Shown here in pieces: positions 36,481-49,200 of a DNA stretch of 64,000 nucleotides. Where the stretch lies: contig VTPC01008275.1 in assembly GCA_011009095.1 (NCBI GenBank), positions 97,599 to 161,598 on the forward strand, in the 5' to 3' direction. The notes under the pieces are model-generated. The model had not been told where the DNA came from. It saw nothing but the letters and a program-made list of their open reading frames with translations, and made no database searches. Numbering within the stretch: the stretch's first letter is position 1; every line of letters begins with the position of its first letter. The position numbers were made by a program, and so were the translations under genes. Origin of the DNA: Ignelater luminosus (taxonomy: Eukaryota > Arthropoda > Insecta > Coleoptera > Elateridae).

Positions 36481-39400
36481 AATGTTAGTTTGTAAGAGGA
36501 TTGCATTAAAGAGAAACGTAACCGTTTGAGCAGAAGTGGCGTTCCAGTTTGATGCCATCGGACCTACAAGTCAGACTAATTTTCATTTTGGAGCAGCGGA
36601 TCTTAACATCTGAGATGATCGCCCAAAAATACATAAGGAACAGATGTATCACGAAAAGATGCTGATTTTTTGGAAGAAAATCCGTAACTTCGAAGACCAA
36701 TTTAACAAATCTTTAACGAAGACAAGAAGTCTATTACAGTTGCCTGTTATACTCTTTCTTCAGTCATTCACGATGAGATATGATTTCTCTTTGCTTTGTT
36801 GTTGCTATACCATGCCTGTTTTAATGCTTCTACTTTTTCAAATTGATCTTCCTGTATTCTATATCTTGAAAGACACAGAGACTGATACATCTACTGTTTA
36901 TGTTTTACCCTTCAATACTTCTGCATTTCGTATTTTGTTCTTTAATATATTTCTGATGTGTCGTTTAGAAAAGTTTGAAAAATATCATATAATCTTAGTT
37001 TACATATTGGTTCTAATACTCACTGTGAGGTGAAAGTGTCTGTTAAAGATTTTAGTGAGCATTGAAAAAAAGAATAATTGTATAAAACTAGATTACTGGT
37101 CAGTATAAAATCTCTTCTTCAGAAAAGAAGGGAAGAGATAAATTTGCAAAAATTACACACCTATCAGTTGCCTAAACCTCTAAAGAGAGCTATATAAAGT
37201 TTTAGTGGTAGCTCTATAATACTACATTAATCTTCTCTTTCGAGTCTTGTAACATTTAGTAGCTAGTTCGTTTGTATATTATTTAAGGTATTCTGTTTAC
37301 TCTATTTGATAAGTCTAGTTAGTTCAGTACTTGAATATAATCATTTGTTCTGAGTTTAGACATTAATTCTATTAATTTTATAAACTTCCCGCTGGGGTAG
37401 CTTGTAATTGAAAGTTTATAAATTATGAACCATTTCAAACATAGTAGACTGTAGAAAAATGAGCCTAACCTAGAGCTTGTTGGTATAAAATTGTCTAATG
37501 CCTGAAAAGCAGGGAAGTAAATCCTTTTCTGTAATATTTCTATTCTTTTTATCTTTTTGTGTAACTGTAAATGATTAGTTAAATTTATAAAGTCTAATAG
37601 CGGCCATATGCTATATATTTAATGAAGGTGTATAAGAAAAATTAAAGGCTAAAGAGATCCTCAAGAAATGAATTATTAATAATTTTACGAACATTTTTTT
37701 GACGTTATCGGAAGGTTCAAAATTATTCTTTCATTTGAAAGTATAATTAATATTAGAAGTGAACAACCTTCACATCGCGCCATTTTGATTGTAAAACAAG
37801 TATAAGCCTTTACCTACGGAGAATTAGAACAAATCTCTTAATTGGTTCAGTGGTTACTTGCAAAATTATGGTAATTCGATTATACGTTTAACAGAGCAAG
37901 TACCTTGCATAATCTTTAGTAATTAACTATACACCGTGTTACTCCCACAGCGATCAGGTTGTCTATATGAGAACACGTACACGGTTTATATATTTTTCCT
38001 AAATATATTTTAAGAGAAAATTGGTTAGCAAAACTCTAGAAATTGTTTGTAATGTACAGTTACTAATAAAAAGATGTAAAACGAGCATTTGCATGCGTGA
38101 GTATGTAAATGTTGAGTTGAATTCGCCCAGATATTGGTATTAATATAAAGCTTATAATCACACCAACTACGTGGAACAAGCAACTTTTACCGTTGGTGTA
38201 GGTTTGTCCCTTGGGTTATACAACTTACTGGTAAGCTTTATTTCCTCAGGATATGTATGAACACAATATATTAATGAAAAGCGAAATACTAAATATTTCA
38301 AATTAAAGGAGGTTGCTACATAGCAGAAATAAACTATTGTAAACTGGAAGATTTGTAATGTAAAATAAAACATGAATTATTTAATAAAACTAAAAATTGT
38401 TTTTAATGTTGTTTATGCAAATTAATGTAACACCTAGCAGGCAAAGAAAGTTTAGGTTCAAAAAATTACTTTGTAAGTTATGTAAAAGATAATTTTTATA
38501 CTTTTTATAAAGGGGCCAGGGGAACACTGTATAAAAGCAAAAGACAAGATTTCTATGTTTACTGAAACGTACAAGCATCCATCTAGAAAAAGAACAACAA
38601 AATGGAACAATTAATTAAGTTAGAGCTAGGTATTATGTATGTATCACCAATACAGATAGCCTCAATGAAAGCCATATCTTTAGTGAAGAGAAAATAGAGC
38701 GTTGTGGTGCTCAAAACGTTTTGAGGTACTTTGAAGAATGAAACTACTCTAACCTTAATTTATAATTCAGGTTATTTGGTTTTTAACCTTATATTTGATC
38801 AGTCAACTCTTCGCGTGGGAAATAAGAACTATGAATATGTGAAAGTGTCGATCGGTCTTAATGTAGGGTTTCTTTTACAAGGCCATGTTATGTTTGAATA
38901 ACTTTATCATTTATTCAATGTTTCTTCAACTACAACCTTGCCAATTATTACGATAATTTCCAAAGAAACCTAGTAAAGTATTGTACAAAACTATTTCTTT
39001 TAAGCCCACATTCTAGTCTTGAATTATAACGTTGCTGTACCTGTTCACTTGTGAATTCCTCTGAACTCTTACTGAAGATCAAGCTTCAAAAAGAAGTCCT
39101 GTGGTGGGTAGCTTATCAAATGCCATTTCAGAAATAAGATGAATGACATTTGCTAGACTTCCATATCAGTCACTTTATAGAGAAATTATCAAAGTGCTAA
39201 TCATCTGGATTAATATCGTCAATCGAAAACAATGTTTGGTAAAGATGGATTGAACACCTTTCAGGATTTCGGTTCCCAAATGTCATCTCTTTTTAGCTAA
39301 GCTGAATTCTTGTAATTCAGATTTTTTTTGCTAAAGATTATACTTTTATTTTATTAAGCATTATAACTATTGAACTTGATAGAGGCGGTCTGTTTCCTGT

Positions 39401-40499
39401 AAATCCTTTTTGAAAAGACCACAATTGCTCTGGTTGAAAATTTGACATTCTAAAGCTCTTAAAGAATTAGTGATTCTAGTCCGATTAACGTTTCAGTACG
39501 TTCACATTGTATCTTATTGCTTACATCAAAGAATGAGCAACTTTTAAGAAGTTAATCTGTTTGAACTATATCTTCCATTATCCATTTTGGATAAAATCGT
39601 GCTTTGAAAACATTGATACAAGTGAGAAAACTCTCCCTTTTAGCACGATTTAGATGCGTGTCAACGTCGGTAATGGATTTTTCCTGTTTGACATCTTTGT
39701 CTGTTGGCTGTAGGCTTTACTTTCATATTAAACATTAGAATGAAGAAGATTACGCAAGAAAGGTGACATATTAGAAGGGCAAAGTAGATTTCTGATGATA
39801 ACATCATTTATAGCTAATACAATGTGCCGAAGACAACTTCCACAAACTTTATCTAAATTGTAGATGTAGTAACTTAGTAGGTTGTGTTGAAAAGAGCGTT
39901 TTCAAATTAAATTTGTAGAAACTTGTCGGTCATCATGCGTGGCAGATTTGTTTCTTCCGATAAAGTGGAATGTTATGTTGCGAATTTGAAGAATCAATTC
40001 TTGGAGGCGTTTTATTTACCAAACTTTTTGTTACAAAGGTTGTTAGGGCTGAAAACATCTAAGAAGTTTTAACAAAATATCTCTATAGGTCGATTTCCAC
40101 TTTATCATCATTTTAGGAATAAACGTTGAGAAGAATCAACTTCCACAAGAAAAAGAAGTTTTTTGACTAACGGCGCTAAACAACATAATCAAAATTAGTT
40201 CAAGCAGAAACTAGTAGAGAACGCATATGTTTATCATTGGAACTTTGCTAGAATAACAGCATGTTGAAATATTTTGTAAATGCATGCTTTCATAAAAACC
40301 GTTACTGTAAATATGTTCTTGTTTCACTTAACGTCTGAAAATGACCAACTGTATTATTGAATTAATTTACAATTTATATAACGAACTGAACTATATACAC
40401 TGTTTTAATTTATCCTTAAATGAGTAAACGTGCGTGCAAAATTACATATCCAAAACTAGTCTAAAAATGGAATAATAAAATTGATTATAATTAAGAAAA
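36481..40499. other. AT-rich region, nothing recognised
   Basis: A 129-codon hydrophobic plus-strand frame at 36644-37033 is phenylalanine- and leucine-rich because the DNA is T-rich; it has no splice or family support. The stretch 38700-40250 feels like decayed coding sequence on the minus strand, but no motif could be named. Confidence 0.4.
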
Positions 40500-40560
40500 C
40501 GGGGTCGTAGCGCAGCTGTTAGATTGTACTGCTGCAAATGATTAAGTTCAAGAAATTAAT
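40500..40560 (+). repeat. tRNA-like head, possibly of a SINE
   Basis: ggggtcgTAGCGCAGCtGTTaga fits a polymerase III A box (TRGCNNAGYNGG), and AGTTCAAGaaat about 40 nt on resembles a weak B box. The downstream sequence does not close a tRNA acceptor stem, so a working tRNA is unlikely. A tRNA-derived SINE start is the best guess. Confidence 0.35.
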
Positions 40561-41253
40561 CTTAAATTATCTAAAATTTAGATTCAAATTAGTTCGGACG
40601 GAGGGAACAGAAATAAAATAAGTTAACTGTAAAATTGAATTAGCGTTTTCTGAAGGGTAGTCAGTACGTATTTTTCAAATTTTATGCCCGATTAATAATG
40701 GAAATTTGTTCACAATTAAACAATTTAATTTATAGAAGTTAATTAAAGTAAACATGATTGAGATAAATATAAAACTTATTATATTATAGATTTTCCACAG
40801 GATAATAATTTTAGTAAACAATATTACCCAAACAGTCTTTGATTTTTTATGTAAACAATAATCATAATTAAAATGATTAATTCCAAATTAATGGAGTAAG
40901 AATGGTAAGGTACGTCCGAAATGTCCAGATGTTGTTTTCATGGTCAGACACACAACAATTGAACGTTTGGAATAAATACAAATCAACTAATCGAATACTG
41001 AATGCAAGCACCAAAAATTCCAGCCCCTGCTGAACTTTGATCACTTTTTCCAGAATAGTCTCTGCATGTATTTTCCAATACCTTTTCTCCAGACTGAATT
41101 AAGAAAGAATAAATTAAGATATAGCCATAGTAGGTCCTGAGGTTTCCAAATAATAAATTGCAAACAAATGAGTGAGTGAGTGAGACAGCAGATTAGATGG
41201 GGATTTAACGTCTGGATAGGTATAATTGGTAGTCACATCGTTGGATCGTTTTT
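40561..41253. other. AT-rich stretch up to the assembly gap
   Basis: No gene is seen. A short (gagt)n microsatellite sits near 41170-41182. Confidence 0.5.
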
Positions 41254-41653
41254 NNNNNNNNNNNNNNNNNNNNNNNNNNNNNNNNNNNNNNNNNNNNNNN
41301 NNNNNNNNNNNNNNNNNNNNNNNNNNNNNNNNNNNNNNNNNNNNNNNNNNNNNNNNNNNNNNNNNNNNNNNNNNNNNNNNNNNNNNNNNNNNNNNNNNNN
41401 NNNNNNNNNNNNNNNNNNNNNNNNNNNNNNNNNNNNNNNNNNNNNNNNNNNNNNNNNNNNNNNNNNNNNNNNNNNNNNNNNNNNNNNNNNNNNNNNNNNN
41501 NNNNNNNNNNNNNNNNNNNNNNNNNNNNNNNNNNNNNNNNNNNNNNNNNNNNNNNNNNNNNNNNNNNNNNNNNNNNNNNNNNNNNNNNNNNNNNNNNNNN
41601 NNNNNNNNNNNNNNNNNNNNNNNNNNNNNNNNNNNNNNNNNNNNNNNNNNNNN
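41254..41653. other. Assembly gap, 400 N
   Basis: A run of exactly 400 unknown bases. Any open frames crossing it are artefacts. Confidence 0.99.
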
Positions 41654-43532
41654 TTCATGCGACTAAAACTACTGATCATCTTGACTTAAACTTCCCGACT
41701 GTGAAGTTCCTCGCAGCAACAACTTGTTTCCATTGTATTTAGAAAAAGCTAATGAAATCAATTTTGGAGGGGTGCCAAGGTGCTATCAAGGAACTAAAAG
41801 CTGTAATGATGCAGAAACGAGAAATGATTCTAGACAAGACCAGACGAGATGAAGGAAGATAAAGCAATTTCAGACAGACCTAAGATGTAGCTACCACAAC
41901 AGTAGAAAAATATTGAACTGGTTTGTGAATACGGTTTGCCCAGTAAGAGATATTAAAGCGATTCTACAAAACCTTAGACCTTATTAAAAAATGAGCCCTA
42001 GAAAGAAAGCGCAGACATTAAAAGCTGATCCTTCACGTGCTCATACAAATTTGCCTTGGAAAACTAGAATGGAAAAATTTCAGCCTATTTAGCTTTTACT
42101 ACTATTTCGCAACAAACGTTTGGTGCTAATATTATAGATTTCTAGACTCAATTAACTCACATATATAGTATGGCTATAGTAAGAAGAAATTTCTCAAACT
42201 GCTATTAAACACCATTTAATGTTAAACGTCTGCAACCCAATGAAAAACAAATTACTCCCGTATTTACCTCTTTTTTAACTTTCATCCATAAAGTCACACA
42301 CAACACAGGTAAGACCCTTAGCAAAAATACGCATTAAAAACACAAGCCTCAAAATGCTGAAAAAGATTTTCTGCTCTCGTGGTATGGTTTGCATTCATTG
42401 TTGAGATAAGTCGCTTAGATTAAACTCAGATTGCAGAGCCGGCCTCAGGATTTAGTACGTCTTATTGCAAACTCAGGTCTTTGAGTTTTCACCACATGGT
42501 ATTTGAAACCATCCAAGCTGTAAAACCTAAATAAAATCTACTGTTAGTAAGAAAAATCTTATCTGTTCAAATTAATTAATTCCCAAAATTTGTTCATAAA
42601 ACGATAACGAATATTGAGTAGACCAAAATGCACGTCCATTTCAGAGTTAATACACTGCTCAAGATTTGAAGTGGGACGTTGTAACTCTTAGAAGACCTAA
42701 TTAAAAGGAGGATTGGTAAAATTTTGTAAACGTTTTTGAATTAGCATGGTCTTCGTAAATGTATATACATGAGTCAATTAATTGTATAATTTCAACTGTT
42801 AGTTTTTCTCTTGTTTTATTCTTAGGAACTGTTATCTGCTGACGTCGGTGGCCACAGTTACTAAAGTGAAAATAATCTTGGTTTATCCATATACACTTTT
42901 TAAAGCATGTTCTATAGTTTCACGCAGCTACGATATTTACAATAAGCACCGTATGCAATTATTTCACTCGCACCCCTACTGATTTTATCCAGCCAATAAA
43001 GAATAAACAAAACAACTGCTTGGTTCAAGTCTAAGTATATCAACTGCAGAAACTTCAACTCGGCTGTACATTAGTACAAAATAACTGACCTAGTGTGGTG
43101 AGTTTGTGATGTGTCCCATTTCAAATTTTGAGCAGTACTTTCTCTATTTCAAGGATTATTGAAAATATATCAAGAATTTCCTCCTTTCGTTTCCTTTTCA
43201 AGCGCTGATAATAACTAGCAGAAAAGATCATTTTTAGCACTTGAAAAAAATTGCCCATTCGTGCTTTGGCAAAACATTTCCAACAACAACTAGCAAACGG
43301 GCAAGAAAAATGACTTAAGAGCAATAAAATGGATTTTGTGTTTTGGTCTTCTCGAAGTTTTAATCTAAATTCTATATCAGAGTTTCAATTTGTATTTAAT
43401 TGCTTCACGCATACATCTGAAAATATTTTAAGCAGATTTCGTGTAAATTTCATTCTTGCGGGGAAAAATCGTTTTGGTTCCTGCTTTGAAACTCGCAAGA
43501 AATTCAAAACGTAATTTATTGGTCATTACTAG
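41654..43532. other. Nothing firmly recognised
   Basis: A piece near 41940-42090 reads VRDIKAILQNLRPY then MSPRKKAQTLKADPSRAHTN in the plus strand. It vaguely recalls the Lys/Arg-rich C-terminus of pogo-type transposases but is too short to call. The rest is AT-rich with chance frames. Confidence 0.3.
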
Positions 43533-43708
43533 GCCTCGGATTTATAAGCATTTTCAAGTGCAGTAAAACACATACCAAGCTGAATTTATATATGTTTTCT
43601 TCAATGTATGAGTCGTATATGATCTTGAGAGTATATACAATTATGTTCTTTAAATATTTTTATAAAGGAACACAGTTTGAAATTTATAAATGCTTATAAA
43701 TCCGAGCC
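43533..43708. repeat. Small MITE-like element, ~20-bp terminal inverted repeats
   Basis: ctcggatttataagcattt at 43535-43553 is matched exactly by its reverse complement aaatgcttataaatccgag at about 43688-43706. The 135-bp interior is AT-rich and non-coding. Target duplications are not clear. Confidence 0.7.
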
Positions 43709-45020
43709 GCGTTCATGTTACAAAAAATGCCATGATGTAAAAAAGGCGTTATTTAATAGTAAAATGGGTGATTTTTTAATGTCATACTGGAAAATGGAAG
43801 TTTTGATAACCAATACAGAAAAAAGACGACGTCAATTATTCGGGTTCGTCACTGTTTGCCGGGTACTATTCTAGGCGAAGAGAATTTACATTTTTACGCA
43901 GTCTCGTCTTTTAGAAGTAAACTAAAAGAAAACATTTTCATTTTTCATAATATTGCAACCATATGCTTGCAATAGCGTCGGTACAAAGTCACAATTGAAG
44001 AACATAAGAGTTGGATTTGCAAACTTTCTTTTACCTTCACTTTTGGTTTATATCTTGGGAATGGTTATCAAAGAAAGTTCATTGAGATGCCGCCAAAAAA
44101 AATAAAGGCTTTGTTTGTTTTTGCTAGGAATATTATTTTTTGTTAGTTAGACGTTAGTAAAGCAAAGCAATTATAGATAAGAAAAAGCAAAAACAAAGCT
44201 TCTTGCTTTATGAACCTTGTAGAATCATATCTTGAAAACTGGCTGAATAAAATATTTTGGGAACATCTCTGACCAGTCAGTTTCTTGTCCAGACCCAGAC
44301 TACTTATTAATTAAGTCTTCTAATTCAGAGATCGCGGTCCTACTAACGCCACGTCTTGGGAAGTGTACCCTTGACGCCGATAGTCGCGCCCTGCAGGACA
44401 ACAAAATGGAGGAAGAAGTTGCTGAACTCGGGTGCCTACACCGTCCTCAAACGTAGGTTAAACTAGAGTTGACAGACGGTACCCGCCAGCCGTCGCGTCT
44501 GGGCGGCAGACCCCAGGGACAAAGACAATTGTTATTCAAAAGGAGTTACTATCGACGATCTTACACTATCGGACACCACGCGGAACTGCTGATACTATTA
44601 GATGATAAAAAGATCAACACAGGCGATTATCCGCTTGTCTGTTTTTGACCAAGCAAGTTATTATTATTAAATATAAAATATTACGAGTACGTTGGAATAA
44701 CGATAGGAATTAATGGCGATCAAGCATCAAAGAAAGATTTGCTACAAATCTGTTTGAAGTTTTGATTTTGATCGTGCCCCACATTTTTCTAATCTTATTA
44801 TTGTGGTGAAGCTGTTTGCAAATGAGATATTTTTAGCACCCTTGATACTATTACATTGAATATTTAATTTTTATAAAGTTCATACTAGACAAACATTCTA
44901 AGATTTTTCTGTTACTACCTAATTAAATAATTTAGAAATTCTTATCCAATTTGGTATATGTAATATTTATAAAATTGATTCTAAATACTTTTTTGATTAT
45001 TTGTTAAATGTAGTAATGTA
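43709..45020. other. Intergenic; includes a GC-rich patch of unknown origin
   Basis: At 44320-44600 G+C rises sharply (gtcgcgccctgcagg, gtacccgccagccgtcgcgtctgggcggcag), unlike the flanks. No frame or RNA fold could be assigned. It may be a fragment of a repeat or of ancient coding DNA. Confidence 0.4.
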
Positions 45021-45048
45021 CGAGGGTCGTTTGGAAAGTCCGTGCAAA
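45021..45048. repeat. mariner terminal inverted repeat (3' end of the transposase gene)
   Basis: Starts cgagggtcgtttggaaagt immediately after TA. It pairs with 46265-46292. Confidence 0.92.
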
Positions 45049-45084
45049 AATAAAAACTACTTAATTGTTTGGGGTAAACCTTTT

Positions 45085-46114
45085 TTATTTTTCACCATAG
45101 TCTCCGTTTAGGCTTATACACTTCGTCCAACGCTGCTCTAGTTTGTTGATCCCTTCTGAATAATAGGATTTGTCCAAGTCTGAAAAATAGCCATTCGTTT
45201 CTGCAATCACCTCCTCGTTTGAATAAAATCTTTTTACCGCCAGATATTTCTTCAAATTGGGGAACAAATAGTAGTCCGAGGGAGCCAAGTCTGGAGAATA
45301 GGGGGGATGCGAAACGAGTTGGAACCCTATTTCCATTAATTTTGCGACCACAACTGCTGAGGCGTGAGCTGGTGCGTTGTCGTGATGGAAAAGGACTTTT
45401 CTGTGGGCCAATCGTGGGCGTTTTTCTTGCAGCTCGGTTTTTAAACGGTCCAATAACGATGAATAATATGCATGTGTAATAGTTTTACCCTTTTCCAGAT
45501 AATCGAATTTGCGAATCCCAAAAGAGAGTCGGCCTAATCTTTCCGGCCGAAGGAACGGACTTCGCCTTTTTTGGTGCAGATTCCCCCTTGTTAACCCATT
45601 GTTTAGATTGTTCTTTGGTCTCAGGAGTGTAGTGATGTATCCATATTTCATCCACAGTGACGAAACGACGTTTAAAGTCCTTCCGATTCTTCTGGAACAG
45701 CTGCAAACCGTCCTTGCAACAGTTCACACGATTTCGTTTTTGGTCAAGCGTGAGCAATCGCGGCACCCATCTTGCGGATAGCTTTGTCATGTCCAAATGT
45801 TGATGCAGAATATTATGTACCCGTTCATTCGAGATGCCAACAGCACTAGCAATTTCACGCACCTTCACTCTTCTGTCATCCATCACCATTTTATCAATGA
45901 TTTCTGGAGTAGTAACCTCAACAGGGCGTCCAAAACGTTCAGCGTCACTTGTGCTCATATGGCCACTCCGAAAATTTTGAAACCACTTATAAACTGTTCT
46001 AATCGAAGGTGCAGAGTCACCATAATGTTTATCAAGCTTTTCTTTAGTCTCCTGAGGCGTTTTGCCTTTCATAAAGTAATGTTTAATCAAGACACGAAAT
46101 TCTTTTTCGTCCAT
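45085..46114 (-). pseudogene. mariner transposase, DD34D, one frameshift (~345 aa before the break)
   Basis: Cut-and-paste transposase of the mariner family. The start is chosen at 46114 (MDEKEFRVLIKHYFMKGKTP), the standard family start; an upstream in-frame ATG would add 31 residues of terminal-repeat-side sequence. The N-terminal helix-turn-helix pair includes SIRTVYKWFQNF and GISNERVHNILH. WVPRLLT is the variant of the WVPHEL linker. The catalytic residues are all present: VTVDEIWIHHY, FHHDNAPAH and YSPDLAPSDYYLFPNLKK, with exactly 34 residues between the second and third Asp. Near 45510-45520, between FWDSQ and FDYLEKGK, about 8 nt are missing relative to the family, shifting the frame. 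Otherwise the reading is clean to the stop at 45085. This copy cannot make active enzyme as read; a sequencing error at that spot is the alternative. Confidence 0.92.
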
Positions 46115-46264
46115 TTTTTGAAAATCACTCGACTTCCTCGATTCAAACGAATGCCAAACACAAATAAATAGACCGATCTGGCTGAAACTTGGTGGGTGTT
46201 CTTCCAAGAGATGCTACTAACTAAACATAACCTCGATATGCGCCAGAAGCGCCATCTTTCTGAC

Positions 46265-46292
46265 TTTGCACGGACTTCTCAAACGACCCTTG
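46265..46292. repeat. mariner terminal inverted repeat (5' end of the transposase gene)
   Basis: Ends ctcaaacgacccttg just before TA. Three mismatches against the other end over 28 bp. Confidence 0.92.
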
Positions 46293-49200
46293 TATGTGTT
46301 TCCTTTATTTAAAATTCAGCTTTACCCCTTTCTGCGCCCAAGGCCGCCAACTGGGAACCTGGGATAAGAATTCGAATTTGTCTATAGAAATTTTTATGTA
46401 CAAAAAAAGCATTTGAATGAATTACAAGAATAACAAGAGTAAGTACTAGCGTGCTAAAAAGCTCTGAAAGATATTACTAATTATATCTGGTCATACTGAG
46501 CATTCATTTAAAGTGAACATTTGACTGATTTATTTGAACACCAAAGCAATTGATTACAAAAAAAAGCTTCAGATTTGTATGTCATTCAGTTTTAACTTTC
46601 TAGAAATCCAGATTTAAATTTTTTTATAAGAAAGTAATATCACGTTAGAAAATTTCAAAAAACCTGCGTAATTTTACACGTTACATAAAACTGCAAGAAT
46701 GACCAACTCAGCGTTGCTGAAACTAAAATCTAGCCTTATTGAGTTTCAGTTCGTCCAATTTATAACGCTATCGTGTTATATAAGCGTCTACATTCTAGAA
46801 GATGCGCTATTAATTAGGCTAATGCGTATAATAATAAATAACAGTAAAAGCTTGGATATACTACTTTAAAGAATCTTGAAGACATTTTCAGAATTCGTAA
46901 GAATTTCCTGAAAAGGAAGACAATCTTTTATTTAAAAAAAGATTTTTATTGGTTTTATATTTTCACTTGAAATAGTTTGAATCAAGAGAGTAGACGAGGT
47001 TTACAGTATTTAGTTATATATAATATTTATAAGCATGTGGGTCAATAAACGTATGAATGCTTCAAAGCAGACGTTACATGTTACGTTTAAATAAACAAGA
47101 AGCTATATTTGCTGACTTCTAATCGTCTGTGTTTATATAACATACGCAAGAAAACCTCTTCCAACGACTTTTTAAAATAACATAAATATGCAATTGTGAT
47201 GGACAAGAATTACCCATTTCTTCTGCTTATAGTAAATAAATATGGAAATTGTCTTTTGTCATCATATTTATAAACAAACTTACATAATAACGCTTTTAAT
47301 ACGTATAATCTGTATAAACTGTTATATAAGTACTTATTACATTAATGTAATTAATTGTAAAAAATGTTTGCGATATCTATGAATATATTTTTTTAAAAAG
47401 TGAAGGTTCTTACTAAACCACGCTTATGTGCATACTGCTTGTAAATTAGATATTTTCAGTAACCTAGGATAGGTTTTTTCTACTATTACTCTCTAATGTA
47501 ACATAACCTCACATCGTAGTTTAGGAATCTTACACCTGTTCATTAATACAATATCAATTAAGAGAACACGAAATTAAATAAGGAAAAAGTAACTGGACTA
47601 TTTCAATTGGCTTGTAGAGATGAAACAAAACAAATCTTGCATTCCTTGCTTTTCCTGTTAATGGGCTGAGCCATCACTACGGATCATTACTTTGAAGTAC
47701 CTACCATTACGATTCGAATTAAAAAAGCACAAATTTATTTGAAGCATGAATAGGTCGTTTTAACTGCTTTGTATTATGGGAGTAACGGGTACCCGTTATT
47801 CCTCTGTTGTTTTTGAACGACTTATTTACATAATAATTTTTGAATAAAAACATTAACTGATTTTTGCGGATAACAAATACTCCACTTGACCGTGGTACTG
47901 TTTATTATGCTTCATCTAAATCTCGGGCATTAAATTTAGAATAATCAAGAAGGATTATATTTTAAATTTGTAATTAAGGTTGGTTCAGATTTGTTAAAAT
48001 TATCCAACGCAATGCAATGTTTGCAATGCTGATTTTGACATTTTGGAGGGACATCCTGACTATGTTTAGTTTCATGCTTAAATAGACCATTTTATGAAAA
48101 TATCTTTGCTATTCCTTAATGTAGTAGCTATGTTTCCTGAAGATTCTTGCTAGCAATACAGTATTCAAAACTTCAAATTATTATTTTGTTTTGTTCTTGA
48201 ATTTTGTTGCAACATAAGTCTGACATTATCATATCTAAAAAAGGTACTGCAATCATTTCAACAGGACTAGATTCTTAAACTATAAAGATTATATTAGATC
48301 TAATCTTTTATTAATGCTAAAACTTGACAGACACAATGAGAATTTTTTTCTGTCCTCTAACCAAATTGCAATGTTGTCTCCCGTAAGATATTAGCCTTTT
48401 GGAGAATCAGATAAGATGGGAGTATTGACATGTTTAGTCATTTGAGAATTTTTACTGTTGCTGTAAGAAGGATTTTAAACTGTCCATATTTTTCCAAAAT
48501 AAGCTTTGTATTCTTCCAGATTGTACAACAAATATCTTCTTAGCATGCAGTGATCAACAGGTATTGTGGTTTCCTTTGTTAACTTGTCTTGGTCAAATCT
48601 TTATTTTTGTCTTTGGGCATCTCACAATCCCATTCATAATATAACTTGCTGACCAATGAATCTCAAAAAGCACCCCGGTTTAGAATAGATATCTCTGTGT
48701 CTAGCAAGGTTATCCAGCTTTTTGTTGTCATTGCTTTCAAACTCGAGTACGATCGACATTCTTTGTCACGGTCATCTGAAGTGTCTCTGTTCTAATTTTA
48801 AATCAGAACCTATTTTCTCTTCTATGCATTTCCTTGTTTCCAATTAACTAATAGCAATCCATAAATCTTTGATTGAAATACTGGTGTATACTACATCAGA
48901 ACGTATCTTTCTTATATATTTCGGTTTTATAGGTAAACCCATACCACGAAGAGTTTTTTATCAACTAGAAGAGAAAATTCTGTCAGAAGTCAACTTGATT
49001 TTTTCTACCGTTCCTGGTATTTCTCTACTTAAGTATTAGAGTATAAAAACAGTATTTTAACTGTAATCAGTTCTACGCTTTAAGCACTCTTTAAACGGAC
49101 AGATGGATTTTTGTTTTTTACTATTTGGCTTATTTTTCATTGCCTTTTTAGCCCACTGTGTTAGTATAATTTTTATAAGTGCAATCGTTGTTTCGGAAAG

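Larger units (their letters stand above)
45021..46292 (-). mobile_element. mariner DNA transposon, nearly intact, 1272 bp
   Basis: Terminal inverted repeats of about 28 bp (CGAGGGTCGTTTGGAAAGTC... at the left; the reverse complement of the right end reads CAAGGGTCGTTTGAGAAGTC...) match at about 25 of 28 positions. TA dinucleotides flank both ends (45019-45020 and 46293-46294), the mariner target duplication. It encodes a DD34D transposase on the minus strand (next entry) with a single frame break. Full size and near-identical ends indicate a fairly recent insertion. The subfamily is not certain. Confidence 0.95.

Noticed and set aside
36644-37033. 129-codon plus-strand frame with hydrophobic runs, considered as a membrane protein
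   Set aside because: The hydrophobicity follows from T-rich DNA; no family, no conserved pattern and no splice sites.
40500-40575. Functional tRNA gene
   Set aside because: The downstream half does not form a T arm or close the acceptor stem; the B box is weak.
41180-41689. Long open frames of 146-169 codons on both strands
   Set aside because: They consist almost wholly of the 400-N gap.
45219-46171. Plus-strand open frames of 86-124 codons
   Set aside because: They are antisense shadows of the mariner transposase.
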